Below are positions 9,500 to 22,200 of a DNA stretch of 64,000 nucleotides, one piece after another (the stretch's first letter is position 1; every line of letters starts with the position of its first letter). Source of the stretch: Isoetes taiwanensis. Lineage: Eukaryota; Streptophyta; Lycopodiopsida; Isoetales; Isoetaceae. The stretch covers positions 1,244,968 through 1,308,967 of the forward strand of contig JAJEKV010000111.1 of NCBI GenBank assembly GCA_021234155.1. The letters are read 5' to 3'. A model generated the notes under the pieces. The model did not search any database. It worked only from the letters and a program-made list of their open reading frames with translations, and had not been told where the DNA came from. The translations under genes and the position numbers were made by a program.

Positions 9500-11600
9500 T
9501 GCACAGCGTTTCATTGTGGCATAGCATTGGGTAAGTTTGGTTCCCATGTCGAGCCTGCTTTAGAATTGAGAATTACTTCTTTCTTTTTTGCTAGTGAAGA
9601 TCATTGTTTTGTTTACAAATCTTCATTTATGCACCTTATTGCTTGTGAGTTATGCCTCGATCTTCTTGATATTTGGTAGTTATAGCATTTTAACTAATCT
9701 TTCTTGGACCTTGCCAGCACAACCTTTCTTTTTCTATATTATCCTTGGTCTTTGTCTAGTTTGCCGTTTTCTCCCTTTTTTTTGTTCTCATTCTCATGGT
9801 TAATTTTTTTTACCATTCCTCTTGGGTTAAACTTTGTGCCAATATTATGAAGGTTCATATAAGATCGCTCTAACACTTGTCTTTGCCTTTGTTCATTTTC
9901 TTTTTCTTGTTGCCTCTTTTTGGGTGCCTTTTTGCAGCTCTTATATGTCGCACTATCATTTGGCTCTTATTCTTTGCATTTTGTTATCCTTCCCTTCAGG
10001 TACTCGAGTTAGAAGCATTTGAGTTTGCAGGAGTTGGTCTTGCTTTGTGGAACTTCGCATGTTGTATGGGATGTTACTATCTAGAGTCATGCTGCTTCAG
10101 CGTAGTTTGTTAATATGGTGACTCATGTTTGCTTAACGATTGATTTGGTTACCTTGGATAGTCATGCTTTATCATGGTGTTTTATTATTTGGCTCCCATT
10201 CTTTGTGTTGTGATGTCCGTTCTTGATTTAGAAGCATTGGAGTTGTAGGTGTTTTGTGTTTTCTTCACTATTCTATTAGCTTTTCTAGTTGTTTGGATTT
10301 TCCCTGGTCTCCTTCTCTTAATCTCTGGCTCATTTTTCTTTGCCTCCTTTGTATTAAGTTGTGGCACTGTACACGTACATTCTCTTTCAGTCTATATTTA
10401 GACATTGTTCTTGGGCAGCTGCAGGACAACTCTTTGTGTTATTACCTTCATGTGTAGATATTGGTTATTAGATTTCATCTAGTTTTAGACTTCAATTGAG
10501 GTCATTCATTATGTTCTTTCATTTTCTGCCTCTTTTTTTTAGCATGGTTGGTTGGTTGTATTGGTTAAGAGTAACTAGGCTCTAGAAGTGTGATTTATCT
10601 GTGTTTCAAGATAAGCAGATAAAATTGCTTCTTGAGGCTTGTTGAGAATTTAAGTCACTTTTGTCTTTGTTGTCGCCATCAGACGTCTAAGAGCCTCTTC
10701 CTTTTGGTCGATTGCCCCACCCACCTATTCACCCTTACCGCCTCTTTTACATGTTTTAGATTTTTCTGTTCATCGTGTGCAGATCCTAAAATTGTGTTGT
10801 GGTGGCTCTTATTCTGAGTAATGATCACCTTCATGCTATGCATTTTTGGGTTATGTGCTTCGTAGAAGCTAGGTCTCTTTCATTTTTTTCCAGTTTTATT
10901 TTATAGATTCATCAAGTATGCTATAAGGGATTGGAGATGGCTTTCATGATTGTTGTTGTAGTTTTTTGCATGTTTGTTATGATGGACCATGTGTTGAATT
11001 TACAGTGTCTTTGTGCAAGAGAGCCCTTGTGCCAAGTATTGTGTTGTGTCTTGAGGTGGTATGACCATCGTACCACTGGGTTATATGTTATGGTAGATGC
11101 CAACTTCCTTCATCCTTTTTTATTATATATCCTTCATGTATATGCTAAGGATTTAAGGGTTGGCTTTCATGCTTGGAATCGTAGTCTTTTGCATGTTACG
11201 ATGGTCCATGTGTCGATTTTGTGGTATCTTTGTGCCAAAGCAAGAGTGATGGCCCTTGTGCCAAGTATTAATGTTGGCTCCCCATATGGTATGACCATCA
11301 TGCCATTGGTGATGACCCTCGTGCCAAAGAGGTAGTGGTGACCCTCATGCTAAGAAGGATTTCTCGTACCAGGTGTTGTTTCTTCTTTTTGTACCATGTG
11401 TTTTTTCTTCTTTTTGCAGGTTTGTTTAGGAGGATTTGGACTTGTGAGTATGGTGTGAGGGGGTCGTGTGTTGGATGTTAGCAGCGGGGGCTTAACAATT
11501 TTCATAAGGAATGTGATCGTGTTTACAAATTCACTTTATGGCACTGTGATGCTTGTTGTAAGCCCAAAATGACCGGTGTACATGAGAAACTATCGCACTT
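9500..11600 (+). other. T-rich non-coding tract with degenerate repeats
   Basis: There is no recognisable protein. The plus strand is strongly T-rich, with short repeats of the type ttctttttgcagg and a paralogous pair at 9955-10050 and 10185-10265 (tttggctc...attcttt...ttagaagcattggagtt). The stretch 11000-11345 contains repeated phrases such as cccttgtgccaagtatt and tatgaccatc. Open frames here are biased Leu/Phe/Ser and look spurious. Copy 2: 38740-40830. Confidence 0.5.
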
Positions 11601-11725
11601 ACTCATGGCCAAAGTTTCCAGATCAGCCTTATTTGCACCAAGAAACCCTTATATGCAAGAAAAAATAAACTGAAATGACGGATTTGGCAAGAACACTGAA
11701 ACATGGGATGTTTGAAAAGGGGATT

Positions 11726-11837
11726 AGAATAGAATAGAATAGAATAGAATAGAATGGAATGGAATAGAATAGAATAGAATAGAATAGAATAGAATAGAAT
11801 AGAATAGAATAGAATAGAATAGAATAGAATAGAATAG
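11726..11837 (-). repeat. Pentanucleotide array (AGAAT)n, probable LINE tail
   Basis: About 22 units of agaat occur with two variant units (ggaat). On the minus strand this is (ATTCT)n. The same pentamer follows the LINE 3' UTR at 2815-2838 and recurs at 40961-41080 and 61146-61170. It probably represents the 3' tandem tail of a minus-strand LINE whose body to the right (11838 onward) has decayed. Alternatively it is an independent microsatellite. Confidence 0.8.
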
Positions 11838-12135
11838 AGTTTTATCAGAGAAAGACATGGAATTCTAGTATGAAGACATGTGATAATAGACATATGGGAC
11901 ATAGTGGTTCAAGTATTCTTTCCCACTACAATAAAGACATGTGATAAACAATAGTGGACGTTCCTTATCCACTTAAAAAACATCACCATCACATAAAAAA
12001 CAACATCAACAATCACCAAAACAATACCTCCACACTTCTACGTGTGCATTTTTTTGTAATCTCCCTAATAATCATATGTGGACTTATCAAAACCATAGTT
12101 TTCCACTGGGAACCAAATATTAGGGTCAGCGTGAT

Positions 12136-12660
12136 AGACATAAAGCTCATATATATGTTGATGATGTGGACCTCTTAGCCTATACTTCAGTTGACATGCA
12201 ACGCCATTTAGATGCTCTATACACATTTTGCCAATTCATTAGCATGCGAGTCAACTTCGGCAAAGACTAAGGTGCTGCTTGTCTCATCGTTGTGCCAGCC
12301 ACGGGGTGTACCAGGGGTAAAATGTGGAGGTGGCTCCCACCTACAAGTATTTAAGAGTAGAGTTTTTTCGACCACATATTGAACACTTCCATTCGACTAC
12401 ACGTCGCAACGAAATGAAAGCACCGTAAGCCATGCAGAATGGCGGCCATAAAATAGAGTTGTATGCATGGGGCCACTAGTCACACTTGTTCGAAAACGGT
12501 AGAGCCTCGCTTCCCTATATGGGGTCGGAGGTTTGGGGCCGTAATTATCCTTTGCCACCTAGAATCACCTAGAGCAGTGTGTAGAAGACCTTAGTTTGCC
12601 ATTCTTCTTCCCGGAATGGACTCATTTAATCAATTTTATCGATTATATATCTTATATAAT
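12136..12660 (+). mobile_element. LINE reverse transcriptase fragment
   Basis: Plus-strand reading gives RT motif C and following sequence: HIYVDDVDLLAYTSVDMQRH (about 12150-12210), then LDALYTFCQF and a motif D-like VNFGK. A frameshifted thumb follows, with LVEPVLLYGVEVWG best seen in copy 2. It belongs to the same LINE family as the minus-strand element at 54480-56333, which has YVDDVGLLAH and MQRHLDAL. Both ends are truncated. Relative to copy 2, copy 1 shows CTG-type discordances at 12368-12640. Confidence 0.75.
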
Positions 12661-12947
12661 TTTCAAAAGATGTATATATCATATAGCCTGTCTTAGTTAC
12701 CCTAGATGTACCATTCAAAGACGCCCAATCCAGCTCCATCATTGAATTAGACTTTAATTCTCTTCATACTCGTAGCCCAAAGTACTGCATGTAAGATATT
12801 GAAAGCGTGGAGCTGACATAAATACAAAGCAAGGGCATCTCAGATCTTTTGCTCAACTAGGTGTCTAGGACATGCATCCTAATACCTTTTAGAATTAGCT
12901 TGTCTTTTTAGTCATGGATCAGAATCCACAAATGTATAGCGTTTCCA

Positions 12948-13385
12948 TTACACTATAAGTCTATACCTAAATCGTTTTTCATGTAATATCTTAGAATGAT
13001 AAGTCCGTTTATCTTGAAATATTTCATATAAAGTCATGGTCATCCTTGTATTTGGTTTTATGCCAAATATCCCAAGCCTAGAACATTTATATATATCTAG
13101 ATAAACATATAAACTGAGATAGAACACCCACCATGCTATTCGTAGTGGAAATCCCATGGTATATGCAACCATAGTGTATAAAAATATAAAACAACATTTT
13201 TTGGAAGTTGTTACAAGTTTTAGATGACATGGAATACCCACGTTATCATCATAATAAGCATTATCGTTGGTAAACCAAGCATGTAAGCCCTTTTGCTTGC
13301 CAAAAGCCAAATGCCGATCATGGTTTTTATAAGAAAATGCATGCAAATGCCATACACTTACAGTAATGAATATCTTCCACTTCAA
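12948..13385 (-). CDS. Unrecognised 145-codon open frame with hydrophobic centre
   Basis: A minus-strand frame of 145 codons stays open in an AT-rich region. It starts MKWKIFITVSVWHLH and has a hydrophobic stretch in the middle (CCFIFLYTMVAYTMGF, WWVFYLSLYVYL) that could span a membrane twice. The upstream minus-strand DNA (13450-13640) encodes GAPIADDLGWAQWDEYV in another frame, part of a module that recurs at the right end of the window. The frame is identical at 42194-42631, but because the duplication is recent or artefactual this is not evidence of selection. I cannot name a family. It may be a relic of a repeat. Confidence 0.25.
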   Translation of the reverse strand: MKWKIFITVSVWHLHAFSYKNHDRHLAFGKQKGLHAWFTNDNAYYDDNVGIPCHLKLVTTSKKCCFIFLYTMVAYTMGFPLRIAWWVFYLSLYVYLDIYKCSRLGIFGIKPNTRMTMTLYEIFQDKRTYHSKILHEKRFRYRLIV

Positions 13386-13639
13386 AATTCCACATTAAAT
13401 TCATACAACAATAAATTTCATGAAAAAAAAACTAAAGCATTTTTATTAAAAGATTCAATTATTTTGGAGTCCCCATATTTGACATTTTGGGAAACGTATT
13501 CATCCCACTGAGCCCAACCCAAATCATCAGCTATAGGCGCGCCCATCATAAATGACCATAATCGATATCCAGACCACGTATGATCTACATTGTAGGATTG
13601 ATGGATACAATGACTGAGGAAGTCTAGGGCGCCACCTCA

Positions 13640-16600
13640 TTTAAAATATGCAACACCACCCCAACTACCATATGCATGTGAGCTCTTACTTATGTGATAG
13701 TGCCATTGTGATATCATTTGCATTCACACCCAATATGACGATAGCAATACGCACGATCACGATGCATTTGTGTGGAATATGTGTCACATGAGGGACGGTT
13801 GCAATATCTATATGGTGGTGTCACATAAAAAGGATGGGAATGATGCACAGATCTAAGGGAAGATTGTTGACAAATGCATCTTGTTAGTATTAGATACATT
13901 ATAATATGCCCCTTGCTCCAGCACACATTCCAAAAAAAAAAAGGAACAAAAAGTAAAGGCAAAATGAGCTTCAAGGTTAAACTAGTTTTTTCACTTGCTT
14001 TGGAAAAAGCAGATGTTCACGTGTGAGTTAAACATATTCAAGAAGAATGTGTTGGCATGTTTGTCAATGCCAGCTGCCTTTGTTTTGTAATATCTTTGAA
14101 ACTCTGCTTATGTGTAGGATAAATGAAGTATGGATCACATGAACTTGAGATAAGATAGATAGTATTTTTTACGTCATACCACATGGCGCAAATTTTTTAT
14201 GAGGGCCATCACGGTGGCATCATAAGTGTAGAAAGATTTGATGGCATAGGCCACCTAGAGGTTTACAATGTAGACATAGACACTTGGCAATTCACTCTCT
14301 TTCGTATCTAGGGCATTAAGGGTGCATGACATATTGTCGTCCAAATTATTGGCAAGTGGATAAGGATTTCACTTTATGGAAAGAGTGAAGAAGTAGCAAG
14401 AATTTGGAATATAAGGGCCCCGAGATGTACTAGTGATGACCTTACGTCTAAGCAAAGGTAGCCAATAAAATTCAAGGTTGGGATTCTATCTCTCTCGTAA
14501 AGTTCCAGCAATACTTATTCATGCAAGATGTATGGGCAAGATTTAGCCACGTGTTTATTAGGTGTCTTTTTCAAGGTGCTTTTGTATCTCATAAAAATGT
14601 CTCTATCAATGACACAGCAAAGAATATGCCCATGCAAATTTTGGTTCATACCTCACTTTGTATTTATTCAAATTCTTTATCTTTTCTAGACATGTTATGT
14701 TCAATTTGTTTCTACTTACGCCACTAAAGACAAAAGTGGTGTCTTATGTACCTCCCCATCCTTCCACCCTGGTTTCCATTGTAGTTGTTAATGCGTAGTG
14801 AAGTGGCACAATCCCAACAGTTGGTGATTCCATCCCCCAAAATCTCCTACGGTCATGATTCTGCTACTCCACCTCATTAAGAATAACTTTATTTTGAATC
14901 AATCCTAATTCTATAAGCATCTAGATCTTGTATGTTTCATTGGTAGAAACATCCATTCCAATTCTTTTGGCATGCCTGCATGTCAGTGGCAACCATATTG
15001 TGTCTTTTTAGCTCCACCTCCAACTCCAGAGTTAGGTCACCCGTTATTTTCTGACAATTTGTACAATATTTGAATGGGGAACATTGGAGTCGCCGCTCAC
15101 AATGAGCAATACATCATTCACTAGCACATCTTTCAAGTTCAAATGGGGAAAATTGATTCATTAACTAATTATGTACTACAAATGATTTCTTGAGCATATG
15201 TAGTAAGCACAATGGTTTCTTGGTATCTTTAACGTCTACCACTTGTATCATATGTTGTCACCACATATGTACGTAAATGTCTATTGAACTATCTCCAGAA
15301 AAGAATCAATATTTTTCTTCACTCTTTTTTTCTCGTGTCAGTGGAAGTGAGGTACATTTCTTTATGTTATATGGATATGGGAGGGGTGGATTTCAATGTG
15401 TAGATGTAGGTTCTATGCTCTTAAATGATGGATGGCTAAGTTGGGATGTAATATGATGTTTTAGACATATGATGTAGGTTGTGATGTTTCGAAATATTGT
15501 ATGGCTAGATTGGACTGCCTTTCTGTCCTTTAACTTTTCACATATCAAGGGTAGATTCCATCTTGCCTCTACCCTCCCCTTTCTGTAGAAAATCTTTCTC
15601 TTGTACCCCCCTACCCCAAAACCCGACCATCCACTCCTCCCTTCCCCCACCACCATTGTTCAAATTTCACAAGCTACCCCTCATTTTCTTGGGATAGGCA
15701 AAAAAATTCTTTATGTAGAAAATAAAGAACAAAAATATACTTATGTTTACAAACTCGCAATATAACCAAGTTTTTAAACCATCAGTCACCAATCATCAAA
15801 GCATGCTCTCCAATCTACACATTCAAATGGTTCACTACCAATTCTTTTTTTGGGTAGACTTTCTTGCATTAGGAGAGTAGATGCAGTACCTTGGTAGAGA
15901 ACACTTGCATACGAATTTCATCAATGGCTGGTTGGTGCCCAATTTGCATGCCATGAAGTATTTTTATCTTCACTGCCCTAAGGTTGTTTGAATCATACAT
16001 TTTTTGATACATGTGTACATTATATCATTTTATTTATAAGAGAATAAAAAACTAAAAATATTTTTAAGTATAGAGCAAAAAATGGCAGTACAATCATAAT
16101 TTCTCGCCTTTCAAAATACAAAATATTTTCTTTTTACTTTTTTGGACAGGCAAAAAATGCCAAACACAGGCATGAAAGTCGTTAAATTTGAATCCTACCC
16201 ACCACCCACATAGAAGGGCACATTATCAGACACCTTTCTTTCTGGGCCTGGGGCTCAACTCCATAAAATAAAATGCTAAAATCATTACTACAGATGATGC
16301 TTGTAAGCACAAGCAATGGCTAATTAGGTGTAATCAAAGCAAAGATGTTGTACTCAAATAGTTCCCAAAACACGGGGCAAACTTGAAATATATGGTGTTT
16401 ATCTTCAATCGCACCTATTTAACAACATTGACATATCATGTTTCACATGGTTCACATGCCCGTCTATCTGAAGTGATGTGCACCTGTACAGTAGACCCAA
16501 TTGTTCTATGGCTCTTCATGGATAAATGTACTAGCAGGTATTCCTATGGGTCACGAGCTAGTGTAGAATTAGTCTACATTTTGTAATGTCTTGTCTTAAC

Positions 16601-16770
16601 CATCTCTTAGGCAATGGCATCTTAAACCTTACTAAGATAGCAAGCATCTAGATATTGGCATCTCTTTAGTCATGTAGGTTCTTCATTACTCATTCACATG
16701 CATGCTCCTGTACATTCCATCTAGAGAGTCAACTTGCATTATTTTTCCTTCCCACATACACTGCGAACCT
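13640..16770. other. AT-rich stretch without recognisable genes
   Basis: I find no domain or exon structure that I can defend. Short frames are present, including a Cys-rich one on the minus strand at 13714-13974, but none has recognisable features. The sequence near 14790-14880 (ggcacaatcccaacagttgg...) is related to 61185-61260, so part of this is dispersed repeat. Copy 2: 42886-46010, nearly identical. Confidence 0.5.
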
Positions 16771-16990
16771 TGATTGAAATATGTAGCACAATAATAAGGG
16801 GTTCCAGAGGGAATGGATAACGATGTGAAAATAACAATTCCTAAAACCATAGACCATATCCCCAAAACAATTGAATGGATTGTTAAGGTTTAAGATAAAA
16901 AATAATCACGTTAGCTCACTGGTTATATGGGCCAAAGTAATCTTATTAGGATATTGAGTTATTTTGCTAGAACTTTGAGCCCTCGTAGCA
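16770..16990. repeat. Dispersed repeat module with tRNA-like box
   Basis: The minus strand at 16781-16876 reads VLGIVIFTSLSIPSGTPYYC, matching the module at 63354-63440 (SNPPGTPYYCATYS). Immediately to the right, plus strand 16910-16925 gttagctcactggtta resembles a tRNA A box. The expected B box position (16969-16981, agaactttgagcc) is degenerate. The related sequence at 63508-63569 has a good B box. Copy 2: 46000-46225. Confidence 0.5.
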
Positions 16991-17564
16991 ATTCAAACAT
17001 TTGCTTCTGATGCTCAGCAACGAAGTGTGCCTTCTTGCGTTTCAACACAGACCTATAATTTCTAATGGCACTATGACGTGTATCTGGTTCAATTATCATT
17101 CGCAAGTGTTTTTAAGGTGCTTGCAGTCTGCATCAAGCCATGCATTTCTAGGAAAGGATTTCCTACTAGCATGAGCAACACCAGACGTGCGTGTACCAAA
17201 GCAGGAGACATCAGAAGTAGGCAAAGCATCAGCAAATGCAACATTATGCTCTTGAAGAGTTGGGTAATCCAAAATGCCTTCAAGTGCAAGAGCTAATGTT
17301 TGTGCATGTTCAACAGATCTAGAATAAGTCAAGCGAATGCAAGAGGTAGGAGCATGGATAGCAACGAGTTGACGATATGTAAGCTACCACTTTAATGATA
17401 GATAAAGTGGATAATGTTTGAAATTTATCTCCTCGTCTCCATGCCTTAAGCCAATTCAAAAAGCTGAAATGAAATCCAAGGCTTGCACTTGAAAAATGAC
17501 ATAATCAACAACACTAATACCACCTCCCTGCCTATCATGCCTACATGTAACACCTTTAGATTTT

Positions 17565-18690
17565 CAAGAAAATAAATCCGTTCTCCTCATCCCCTTCAAA
17601 TGCCCTTAATCGCTTTTTATCTTTGGCAACCTTAAGTCACCACCTCATTGCCTTCCACAATCATGTTACACAAAACCAATTATTCCAATGAATAAAATTA
17701 ACTTTATTAATATGACCATCTTCTATCTTTATAAAAGTTGTATTGTATTCTATTGTGAATCCAGCCCTAGATCAATTTCACCAATCATATCGAAGGCTGA
17801 AATTTCATTTAATGTGTCTTCACCCAAGCCGAGCTCACTATGCTTCTAGTATATAGTTGCTTCATACCCATATACGAACATAAGATATTTAACTACGCCC
17901 ATGCCTTCTTTTGCCATGATCGTTATGGCAATGGCCAAATTACCGGATCTTCTCGATGACCCAACGACGTTGTTGCTCGAGGCAACCGTGATGGTACCGC
18001 ATGCTTTAAAACCAAGAGGAGAGATTTGTTGGGCAAAAGGGCAAAAATTGTTTGTTGCAAAGAGTAATTGTGGGTTCAAGAGCTAGAAGATTTTGTGACC
18101 GATGTAATAGTGATCTTGCTAAGTTTTGGGGACCGCAATTTTCTCTTCCATCCGATGTAGTCTCAAGGAAACCGGAAAGCCAAAAGCTAAAGATGTTTTG
18201 CATAGTAACTATGGGTATCAAGAACCACATGGATTGCCCATTGAGGTGGAGAATTTCCTATTATAAATTTAATAATGTGCACTTGCTCTAGCTCCAAGGG
18301 ACATCTCATTTATTCTAATGAAGGAAAGCATCAACCATGTAAGTACTTGGCGGAAACAAACAACAAAAAATCTGTAGTTGCAAGAATCTACAATATAAAT
18401 AATGCCAAGATGTTAGTCTAAGGTCCACATGAGGAAGCAAAATTCACCTCACTCATGTGTCGATAATCTTATTCGAACATATATATTGTTTTCAATGCTA
18501 TTATCGTAAAGAACCTTTCTGAGAACTTTTGAGATACTCCTCATTCTCTCGTGACAACACACCAACCGAGAGAATTGAAATGCATAAAAACAAAAAGAAT
18601 AATGCCAAATTTGCAATCATAAGAACCTAATATCAACAGTGAAAGTACACATGACAAAGCAAGTTATTGTATTATCAGTACTTTATTATT
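17565..18690. repeat. Older diverged duplication, segment A
   Basis: This segment is related to 27118-27830 (segment B) over several hundred bases. Shared strings include ttcaaatgccc, tctttggca, caatcatgttacacaaa, ggtccacatgaggaagcaaaa and tgcataaaaacaaaaa. Divergence is much greater than between the two 29 kb copies, so this is an older event. Segment A has about 400 bases (17735-18290) absent from B, while B carries a SINE insertion absent from A. Copy 2: 46795-47910. Confidence 0.7.
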
Positions 18691-19290
18691 GATATAAATG
18701 GTCTTCCAGTGTAAAATATTCATGTCTATATAACTTTTTCGTTTTGATGGATAAAGAATTCTATTGATATTGAATGTATTTTACATTACTGTATAGTAGA
18801 TAAACACCCTCATGCACAAGTTTGAGGAGGGAGTAGCTATAGAGTCAACCTTCAGCCTTTTTACCTAGTAATCGAACCTTTACCCACTAGAGTTTGATGA
18901 AAGTTCCCCAAACTACCTCTTTCAAGGTAGCCTCACAATCATGTATGCATTTGTACTTTCTTAAACACCTCTCCAGAGCATATACCAATTGTGTACCTAT
19001 GGTGTATTCATGGAAGACGATTGCTCTTCTTCTCTTCCATATATAGTGTCCAAGCCCGGACTATTTGGAAGGCAATGTGTTTAGAATATACCCATTCAAC
19101 TGGATAGATGCCCAAGAGAATCTAATTGGTCCTTGTATAATTTTTGATGGCCTCGAAATAAATGTTCTTATCGCCACTATATGTATATAAAATGCACATT
19201 GTTGGATCAAGAATAGAATTGAATTAAATTGATTTTTAACGTCCTCACAGTATGGTCTTTAGCATACTAAAAATATAAAGGATATGATGT

Positions 19291-19600
19291 GATATTTGGA
19301 ATGCCATGATATCTGCATTTGGCCACCTTGGTTTTGGTGTGGAGGCTCTCTTTATACATAAGAAAATGCAACTAGAAGGCATGATACTTGATATGGCCAC
19401 TTTTGTTAGTGTTCTTACTCTTAATGTGATTTGCTTTATAGTAGGGTTAAGCAATTCACATTGTTGGAAGTTTCAAGTTAGATAGCCAAATGGATATTGT
19501 CCTTGTTATTAATATGTATTGTAAATTTGGGTGATTGGACAAACCAGATCTTTACTAGACTATTTTGGGTGATCCCAGGGATGTTTCAATATGATCTCTA
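19291..19600 (+). pseudogene. PPR-repeat protein remnant
   Basis: Plus-strand reading from 19291 gives DIWNAMISAFGHLGFGVEAL, then MQLEGMILDMATFVSVLT. This is the pentatricopeptide repeat signature (WNAMIsa.g..g.g.eAl..f..M...G...d..TFvsvL) seen in plant organelle RNA-binding proteins. A second partial unit follows at about 19473-19545 (SQMDIVLVINMYCKFGRLDK), matching the iNMY.K.G.l motif. Frame changes before, between and after the units, and the lack of any neighbouring repeats, show that only a fragment remains. Known intact plant PPR proteins have many tandem units. Confidence 0.7.
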
Positions 19601-20264
19601 TTAGGCTTCGATAGCTTATTATTTTGTTTCATTAGTAAATGATCACAGATGTTTATATAATGACAATAAATTTGGCGAATATAATATAATATTGATAGAC
19701 AGAGAGATAATTGATGCTTATCATAACGGTTTTTTGCAAACACATATACAATTTTCTTGAACCAAACAATAATAAGATGGTCTTACAAGAACAATATGTT
19801 ATATTATGGCAACGACTTATTATTTCATATCCTGATCCTTGGAGTTTCAAAAAGCATAACTCTTGTGCTAGAGGCACAACATATAACTTGCCCTCATAGC
19901 ACAAGTAAAAAAAATATATATTTCTAACACAATGCATAAATATCTTATAGAATGGAGGGTAGGTCCCAGCAAGACAAATGAAGGTAGAATTTAGATGTCC
20001 AATGTTTCGCCATAAGTTTTCTCAAGGCTTCAACCTTAATATATGGATATCTTGTAGCGCCAACCGATATTTGTCTAACTAGCTGGATGCTAGAAATTCC
20101 ATAACCGCAACTTTATTATTAGTAGCTTAATGAAGTGCTTACAAAATTATCTTCATACATCGTAGATTCCTAACTTATGCAACGCTTTATTCGCTTAACT
20201 TCGCTATAGTGATTTAGTAGTGTGATATCGACGTGCATGATATCACAACTCATAGGGCACGATC

Positions 20265-22200
20265 ACCAAAGAATCAAACCGATCATGGGTTGCCGCTTGA
20301 AAGGAAAAGATTGTGACTCAATTCATTCCCCATAACTATGAGACAAGGTGGCAAGCAAAGCAATCCAGAGAATGTCTAGGCGCTTTCCCAGAAAACACCG
20401 TGGTATCAGTCATAGATTTTGCTAAAAACTATACCTTCAAGATACATCAGGAAATCCAAAGCTTACATTGAAGAAATGGTCAATGCACGATACTTGTGCA
20501 CATCACTTTTGTGCATGCAACAAAGAAGAGCGGCCAAGAGAACTCCTTAAGCAAAGAGTGATAGGAATATCATCAAGGAGACACATTTCTACATTTGGAT
20601 GATAGGGATCAAGACACCTTTATTCATCCAAAGATTGTCTTAATAAGCATGCCATTACTTAGCCAACAAGTTAGTCGATACAACAACCACCAATTTTCAA
20701 TCCGATGTTCCAAAACCATCCTTTTAAGAAGATTGAAATTCACAAGAATGTGGTCCGATGGTGGCCACACTAGTTCAAGGGTGCAAGAACATTCTACTTT
20801 CTTGATAGATTTTATAAGAGCTCGTGCATTCCAATCAACCGGAACTACTTTGCTTCATATTATGGAAAAGGTAAATTTCACTTTTTGAATTGGTCTACAT
20901 TTTGCAAGATATTAAAATAATTGTTTGAATCGCAGGTGAGCATGATGGGGCAGGGGCTGTTCTGAAGAGAGCACTCACACACAAAATATTAAAAAGGAAT
21001 TCCAAACCTTTAAGGAATGCTCATGACGTTGTTCAATTCCTCTCACGCGATAACACTTCAAGGATTCCGACAAACATAGGTAAATCATATGTAAATCGTG
21101 GATCGCCACTTACAGTCAGTAGTATTAAACATTACTCAATCGCTACTCATTAATATGTCTTTTGTAGGTATTTTTGGGAGATAAAGATGGAAGAAGCAAG
21201 CGAGTTAAGCGCTCGACCGTGCTACTTTAACAAGGTCCAGTAAATTTCATAGCATCAGGCCAGTGAACTCCAAGAATGCCATTCAAGTTGCACATATGGA
21301 TTACTCATGCTTTTGTCATAATTGTTGGGTGGGTAAGTACAGTAAGTGCATACACAAAGATAGAATAGGTGCTCTGCCGCTTTTTAATTAAGACCGTGGA
21401 TTCGTGGATGATGTCCGCACTTGTTGATGGGCCAGTCTATGAGGGAGATGCTGAGTGAAAATCAAATGTTATAGATGTAGGAGAGAACTTTGCAGTGGTT
21501 GCACCAGCAGATAATAAGGTGAAGGTTGACTTCTACATCTTAAAATGTATTGTACCTAAGCATGTTGTAGAGAAAGCCGCACAAAGATCCTTGGGGCCAA
21601 AAATTTGGGAGGAGGAAAGTGGTGGTCACCGGCAAGTTTTATAAACTTATGGGAAACAACAACATGAACTACTTGAATATGAGCCGATCAACAAAAGATT
21701 TACAAATATCCGGGTTGTCTCCTCGCAATTTTGACATGAAAAATATAGGATATAATATGTTTGAATTGGAGAATGATATCCATGAAAAACGCATTTGAAA
21801 GTTTGCAAACTCATTTACATATACTAGCCCAATGTGATGTTGCTAGTAGCAAAGAATCTAATAGCCAAAGCAAAGTAAGTCAACGACAAGTCATCGCCAA
21901 GCCGCCAGGGGAAGTCAAGATGTAAGTCAACAATTAAAATCAAATAAGTAAGTCCAGCAGACAAGTCATCGCCAAGCCGCCAGGAAGTCAAAGATGTAAG
22001 TCAACAGAAAGTCAACAAGTAAATCAGACATGTCGCCAGACAAGTCGCAGCAACCAAGTCGCAAGTTTGCCGCCAAGTAAGTCAGCAAGTAAGCTAGCAA
22101 ACAAGTCGCCAGCCAAATCAGCTAGTAAGTCAAGAAGTAAGTCGCCAAAGTCAGTCCAGGCAAGCCAGCAAACAAGTCAATAGCCAAGTCAGCAGGCTAA
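20265..22200 (+). pseudogene. DDE-like gene, damaged copy 1
   Basis: This is the duplicate of 49500-51424 with the same blocks: DFAKNYTF near 20420, WSDG near 20754, EHDGAGA near 20937 and SCFCHNCW near 21303. It is fragmented by dozens of small changes at CAG/CTG sites. The Lys-Ser-Ala tail is especially affected because its coding units contain CAG: in copy 2 the unit is agtcagcaa, while here it often reads agtcgcc or agtcaa. It keeps four A's at the homopolymer near 20711 where copy 2 has five, which puts upstream sequence in frame with WSDG. Confidence 0.5.

Noticed and set aside
13714-13974. Cys-rich minus-strand frame of 86 codons with a hydrophobic start
   Set aside because: The apparent signal peptide comes from an A-run and low-complexity sequence. 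The copy 2 version has a different N-terminus because of an indel there, and no Cys spacing of a known peptide family is visible.
17089-17332. Frames of 66-78 codons on both strands
   Set aside because: The overlapping frames differ between the two copies because of indels, no domain is recognisable, and splice context is lacking.
20265-22200. Point-mutation hypermutation (RIP-like) as cause of the copy differences
   Set aside because: RIP and deamination give C-to-T and G-to-A. Here CTG goes to CCG and CAG to CG with indels, which does not fit deamination.
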